Positions 32,060 through 35,953 of a stretch of DNA of 35,953 bases are shown here, piece by piece; within the stretch, counting starts at the first letter, position 1, and each line of letters starts with the position of its first letter. A program made the position numbers and the translations under genes. Origin of the DNA: Bimuria novae-zelandiae CBS 107.79. Lineage: Eukaryota; Ascomycota; Dothideomycetes; Pleosporales; Didymosphaeriaceae. The DNA is taken from the NCBI GenBank assembly GCA_010015655.1, contig ML976739.1, forward strand, positions 18,903 through 54,855, in the 5' to 3' direction. The notes below the pieces were generated by a model. It was given only the letters and a program-made list of their open reading frames with translations. It was not told where the DNA came from and ran no database searches.

Positions 32060-33811
32060 AAAAGGGAGTCTTAGAAGTAAACTAAAGATAAGAAGGAAAG
32101 AGAAACTAGGCAAAAAGGTATTTTTAGCTATTAAAGAAATTATAAAATCTTTTTTAATAATATCTAGGCCTTTTTCTAAACTATTTAACATATTACTTAG
32201 ATTAAGAAAGCTATTATCCTCTTTAATTATAACAGCATAAAGCCACTAGCGTAAGCCCTGGTAGGCTTAAGTAGGCATATTAGCTCCTGTGAGGATATTA
32301 TTTAATACTTAAAAACTATTCATTATAATGTCCTTTTCTACTACTGTAAACGTATTAGAGAATTATATAATATTGGTCTTAAAAATGGCTTTAGTATCTA
32401 AAAGAAATTTATAAAAATGTTTTTATACTTTTAATAGAATGCCTCGAAGTTAGTAATATAAACTTTAAGAAGGTTAAAAGTCTACTTAACTATAATAGTA
32501 ATATACTTTAAGAGCTAAATAGTATTAAGAGAAGAAGTAATAAGGCCTAAAGTAGTATTAGTAGTCTTACTTTTAAAGGAGGTATAGTAATTACTAATAA
32601 TAACTTTACGAGCAGAATAAAACGCGTTAAGATTAATAAAAAAAAGTCTTTTACTTTGAGTTACTTTTTAAAATATTATTTATAAGATAGCCTACACTAA
32701 TAACTGTAATATTAGTAAACTCTTTACGGCTAACTTTATTAAGGGCAGACTAAATCTAGGTGAGGGAAGAATTTAGTAAAGCATACTTTAAAGTTATTTA
32801 AAATAAGTTAGACTAAAGCATACTTGTCTAGTATAGCTAATAAGCTTATAGGTATAGCACTCCTTGCAGGACACTATCTTGCCCGCTTAGCACCTACTAA
32901 TAAACGCGTCTATAAGTAATATAATTAATATACTAGCGCTTAATTATCGCTAGTAGTAAGATTAGGCAGTGCGCACACCTAGGCTAATAAAAAATAAAAA
33001 ATAAAGGTTAGAAAAGTAAGGAGCTAAGTTAAAAGGAAAAAAGAAGTAAAAAAAGTAAAAAAAAAAATCTAAAACTTACTTTATAAACAAGAAAAAAACT
33101 AAACTTTTTAATAAGCTAGCTAAAATAAAAACCCGCTAGCGTTAAAAATTGTAGTTTAATTTTTAAAGAGCTTAGTTTGCTTAAGTTAGTAATTAAGTAA
33201 CTATAACAGGGATAGGGCTTCCATTATTTTATTATTAGAATTAATAGTATACCTTTAACGCTTAGAAGTCCTTTCTATATACGTATTACATAAAGGGCTA
33301 GCTATCTTATTAAAATAAAATAAGGAATTAGATTACAAAGTTAGAGCAGACTAGGCTAAAAGTAAGATATTATAGTATATAAAGTTAAAATAAGAAAAGA
33401 GAGAGCATAAAAGAGTAAAGTTTAAAAGCTAGACAAGAAGTAATTTTATATATATAATAATTAGTAAACGCACTAGCGCGAATACACTACTATAGTAACT
33501 ACTTAAAATAGAAATATAAAATTAAACACGCGAGAACAGAACTAGTAAGAAATTTATAATAATAAAAAGATTATAAGTAGATAATAAAATAACCATAAAC
33601 CTATATAGTAAGATAAGACAGAGATTTTTCTTTATTCTTAATAAAGGAAAAGGAGGTATATAATAAGCTACGCCTAGTTATTACCTTAGATCTTTAATCA
33701 TTAGTTATGTAAACCCTAGATGTATAAGTTTTATGCCTAAAGCTTAACTTTAGACTTTCTATTAAATTTATAGGTATTCTTTTAGCGCCTTTAGCTCCTT
33801 AAGCACCTAGT
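32052..33811 (+). repeat. tandem duplication in gypsy 3' region, copy 2
   Basis: About 1.76 kb that mirrors copy 1 in order, including the polypurine tract (AAAGGAAAAGGAGG) and the LTR. Differences include many transitions and small indels, so the duplication is older than much of the RIP. Confidence 0.85.
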
Positions 33812-33819
33812 CCCTTACA
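33659..33819 (+). repeat. gypsy right LTR
   Basis: Ends CCCTTACA at 33819, followed by the target duplication TTAAC. Aligns with the left LTR and the middle copy. Confidence 0.82.
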
Positions 33820-33824
33820 TTAAC
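33820..33824. repeat. 5-bp target duplication, right copy (gypsy)
   Basis: TTAAC against TTAAT on the left. Confidence 0.65.
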
Positions 33825-35040
33825 ATTATTAACTACATTAATACACTAAAGTAATAAAGTATTTTTATAGATTATTAGCGCACTATAGCTAGTAAAATAT
33901 TTACTAGTATTATAGACTGTCTCTGCGAGCTAATTAAGCTTATTATTACGTGCTAAAATAGCTATTATAACTACTTTAAGCGTAAAGCTAAGCTTTAATA
34001 AGCTATTAATTTATATGCCTTATACTATATTAAGAAAATAAAAGATCCTACTAATTACGCTAAAAGCTACGATAAGAAGCTACCTAACGCGCCATTATAG
34101 ATATAATTAGGCAGACTTATAGCTATAGATTAAGTAGTAATTACTAAGTATATTATAATACACTAACCTCTTAAGTTTATAACTAATTCTTTATAAAATT
34201 ATAGTAAAGCTTGTACCTATAACGCGTTATAGAAAGTTATTTTAATTCTTAAGTCTTTAATTTCTAAACTAAATAGTTACCTTCGTACGTATAAAAGTAT
34301 TAATTATAAGCTATTTAAGGCGTCTAAAAATTACTTACTTATTAACTTACGCGCTACAAGTCGTAAAGCAAGTAATTACCTTAATAAACTTTTTAAAATT
34401 CTTATCTATTTTGCTGCTATAGCACTCCATCTACGCTCTAAAACCTACGATAAGCGCTTCTAGCGAGAGAAATCCACGCAACTAAGCACCACACAAGCGA
34501 GATTCTAGTAGCTCTAGGCTCGCTACAAGCCTGCCCGTGTAGCTATAACCCTAATAGTTATACTTAAGCCTATAATAAGTAGCCTTAATTACGCGATTAA
34601 TTTAGTACTTAACGATAATAAAGTAATAATAGAGGAGGAGGGGGAGGATAAGTACAAGAGCTAGCTAAAAGAGCCTATATAGACGTCTCTATAATATAAA
34701 GAAGGCTATACAGCTGCTTAGTACTAGCACTAGCTTTAGTTGAAGTATCCTAAACTGTTATAGATATCGCTAGACGTGCTAACTATCCTGGCCTTTAGCG
34801 CAGACTGTGAACGTATTTTTACTAGTACTAGTAATATACTTAAGCTATAAAGACGTAGAATAGATAGCTAACTTTTAGCTACGTTAGTATATATTTAGTA
34901 GTAGATTCGAGCGGGTTTTAAGCCTCTAAATATAAAAGTAGTAGTAATATATAATAATAATAAGCTTATTAAAGAGTTAAGTATAGCTATATAGGAGGAG
35001 CTACTACTTATACTACTATTAAAAATATTTTCTTAGCATT
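33825..35040 (+). pseudogene. hAT transposase, C-terminal half, RIP-degraded
   Basis: Continuation of the transposase split at 19487. Near 34408-34450 the reading YFAAIALHLRSKTYDKRF matches the fungal hAT block just before the dimerisation domain. At about 34745-34920 the reading is YPKLL, then SLDVLTILAFSADCERIFTS, RRRIDS and LATLVYI, the hAT C-terminal dimerisation region. Between these lies a Glu-rich linker (EEEGEDKYKS). Many TAG/TAA codons interrupt it. Transposase cuts and pastes the element; this one cannot. Confidence 0.8.
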
Positions 35041-35190
35041 TTAAACTATCTAAAACTAAATAAATAATTAAATAAAATATAGCTATATAGCCTTATTAAA
35101 TTAAACAATTAAAACACAGCACTATAAAAGTCGTTAAATAAACAAAAACGGAGCCTTAAATTTGTTTTGTTTTGTTTGTTGACAACTCTG

Positions 35191-35198
35191 GTCCGCAG
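35191..35198. repeat. 8-bp target-site duplication, right copy (hAT copy B)
   Basis: GTCCGCAG, identical to 17912-17919. Confidence 0.95.
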
Positions 35199-35682
35199 GG
35201 TCTAAGGTCATGTGGATACTTGGCGATGCTTAATTTGCGCCCACTCGTACATTCATGACAATGGAGGAATATGGTGATGGATTATCACGCACGTTTGCAT
35301 CCGTGAAGAAAGAGTAAAGTCTGAAAGGCTTAAGTTATATCGAGAGTACTTGAGGCGACGAGTGACGTCACTGTCACGCACTCCAAGTGCAACGTCTATC
35401 CCGAGCTTAAACCTACCTACCATCCCACTCGGGCAACCGCACGGGCTCCCTATAGAGAGATTCCAATCTCATATTCCCACTGCAAACGCAGGAAACTTGG
35501 AATCACCGCAATTGATCACGCGACACCTCCGCGACCCTTATGGCAAGGATATCAATAGTATACCGTAGAGTTTTGCAATTAATAGATAGCCTAGCTGCTA
35601 GCTGCAGGTGGCGACGTAACCGTAGGAGGTATCGCGCTGAGACGCTTGCAACGTCAAACATCGTCAAAATAGATCAGTGGCC
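35199..35682. other. host flank right of the hAT, no gene recognised
   Basis: Composition returns to host level. A 72-codon open stretch at 35350-35568 (plus) has no recognised motif. The palindrome TGACGTCA, a CRE/ATF-type site, lies at 35363-35370. Confidence 0.45.
35363..35370. promoter_or_regulatory. CRE-like palindrome
   Basis: TGACGTCA, the consensus for ATF/CREB-type bZIP factors, flanked by further symmetry (GTGACGTCAC). Functional use is unproven. Confidence 0.3.
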
Positions 35683-35800
35683 TGCATCTCCACAACAACA
35701 CCATAGATTTTGATACTTTTCGGATTTTCTTGATTCTACGGTCTAAATCTATAGGACTTTTGAATTTCATAAAAATCAGATATGTGGTGGTGGAGATACA
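35683..35800. repeat. imperfect inverted repeat
   Basis: The arm TGCATCTCCACAACAACACC at 35683 is matched on the minus strand by TGTATCTCCACCACCACATA starting at 35800. The two arms enclose about 75 bp with weaker internal symmetry. It could be a small fold-back element or a hairpin in a 3' untranslated region. Confidence 0.4.
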
Positions 35801-35952
35801 TAAGGTTGCGGCGATGTAGGGATGTTGCCGCATGTCGCCTCATCGTCTGTAGACCCAGCAGCGTCAACGTCGCTCCCAGCGCCAGCGTCCTCATATATAG
35901 TAAACTGAGGCTGTTGAGACTGCAGGTAAGACGTCTGTATAGATATCTCTTG
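35776..35952 (-). CDS. C-terminal part of an unidentified protein, runs off the window
   Basis: The minus strand is open from the window edge to a TGA at 35776-35778, giving 58 residues. The text is acidic and Gln/Pro-rich (SYLQSQQPQFTIYEDAGAG, then TDDEATCGNIP and a PPPHI end). I recognise no domain. The composition is like a disordered C-terminal tail, for example of a nuclear or transposon-encoded protein. Its stop lies inside one arm of the inverted repeat 35683-35800. Because most of the gene is outside the window, identity cannot be settled here. Confidence 0.4.
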   Translation of the reverse strand, partial: QEISIQTSYLQSQQPQFTIYEDAGAGSDVDAAGSTDDEATCGNIPTSPQPYVSPPPHI

Positions 35953-35953
35953 G

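Larger units (their letters stand above)
19488..33819 (+). mobile_element. Ty3/gypsy LTR retrotransposon, RIP-degraded, interrupted by copia and carrying a tandem duplication
   Basis: Flanked by about 158-161-bp LTRs (19488-19645 and 33659-33819) that begin TATAAT, probably from TGTAAT, and end CCCTTACA or CCCTTATA. Gag with a zinc knuckle, protease, RT, RNase H and integrase follow in gypsy order. Removing the inner copia (5,089 bp plus 5) and one duplicated 3' unit leaves about 7.5 kb, normal for the class. It lies within the hAT transposase frame, so it inserted later than the hAT. Stops and catalytic Asp-to-Asn changes show it is dead. Confidence 0.88.
17920..35190 (+). mobile_element. 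hAT transposon (copy B) carrying nested retrotransposons
   Basis: Termini are CAGAGTTGTTCAC on the left and GTTGACAACTCTG on the right, imperfect inverted repeats, flanked by perfect 8-bp duplications. Without the nested gypsy (19488-33819 plus one 5-bp duplication) it is about 2.93 kb, normal for an autonomous hAT. The transposase reads left to right and is split at 19487/33820. Numerous TAA/TAG codons and an AT-rich composition show heavy RIP. A partial relative sits in opposite orientation ending at 6835. Confidence 0.92.

Noticed and set aside
31976..32191. 71-codon minus-strand frame across the middle gypsy LTR
   Set aside because: It spans an LTR and the duplication joint, so it is a by-product of rearranged non-coding sequence.

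Overview
The window looks like a piece of a filamentous ascomycete genome (Pezizomycotina; a dothideomycete is my best guess, from inference only). Three observations support this. The genes have short introns (48-76 bp) with GT-AG ends and CTGAC/CTAAC branch sites. There is a Cln/Puc1-type G1 cyclin. Large AT-rich blocks hold fungal transposons damaged in the way repeat-induced point mutation (RIP) acts: CAA/CAG and TGG codons turned into TAA/TAG, and almost only C-to-T and G-to-A differences between related copies.

Layout. 1-5760 is a Ty1/copia-type element whose 5' end lies outside the window. Gag, protease, integrase and RT-RNase H can all be read but are full of stops. 5760-6835 is AT-rich debris ending in the terminus of a hAT transposon in reverse orientation. 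6836-17911 is a GC-balanced island with the host genes: a small single-pass membrane protein (minus, 7280-7729), a two-exon G1/S cyclin (minus, 8987-10249), a four-exon O6-alkylguanine-DNA alkyltransferase (plus, 15614-16183) and a secreted or membrane-targeted glyoxalase/VOC-domain gene with a one-base frameshift (minus, 16335-17134). The last two converge, 151 bp apart. About 5 kb between the cyclin and the alkyltransferase holds no gene I can recognise; part of it may be a long cyclin leader.

17920-35190 is a three-level nest. A hAT transposon (about 2.9 kb, 8-bp target duplication GTCCGCAG) was split by a Ty3/gypsy element (about 7.5 kb plus an internal tandem duplication, 5-bp target duplication TTAAY). 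That element was itself split by a Ty1/copia element (about 5.1 kb, 144-bp LTRs, 5-bp target duplication TAAAT). The innermost copia element is the youngest: its LTRs are identical wherever they can be compared, and a 10-N assembly gap sits in the left LTR. 35199-35953 returns to host-like composition, with the C-terminal end of an unidentified protein on the minus strand at the right edge.

I see no operon, CRISPR array, rRNA or convincing tRNA, and no new biological system. The main points of interest are the datable transposon nest, the patchy RIP in the youngest element, the microhomology-bounded duplication in the gypsy element, the frameshifted VOC gene, and the unusual leader of the cyclin gene.
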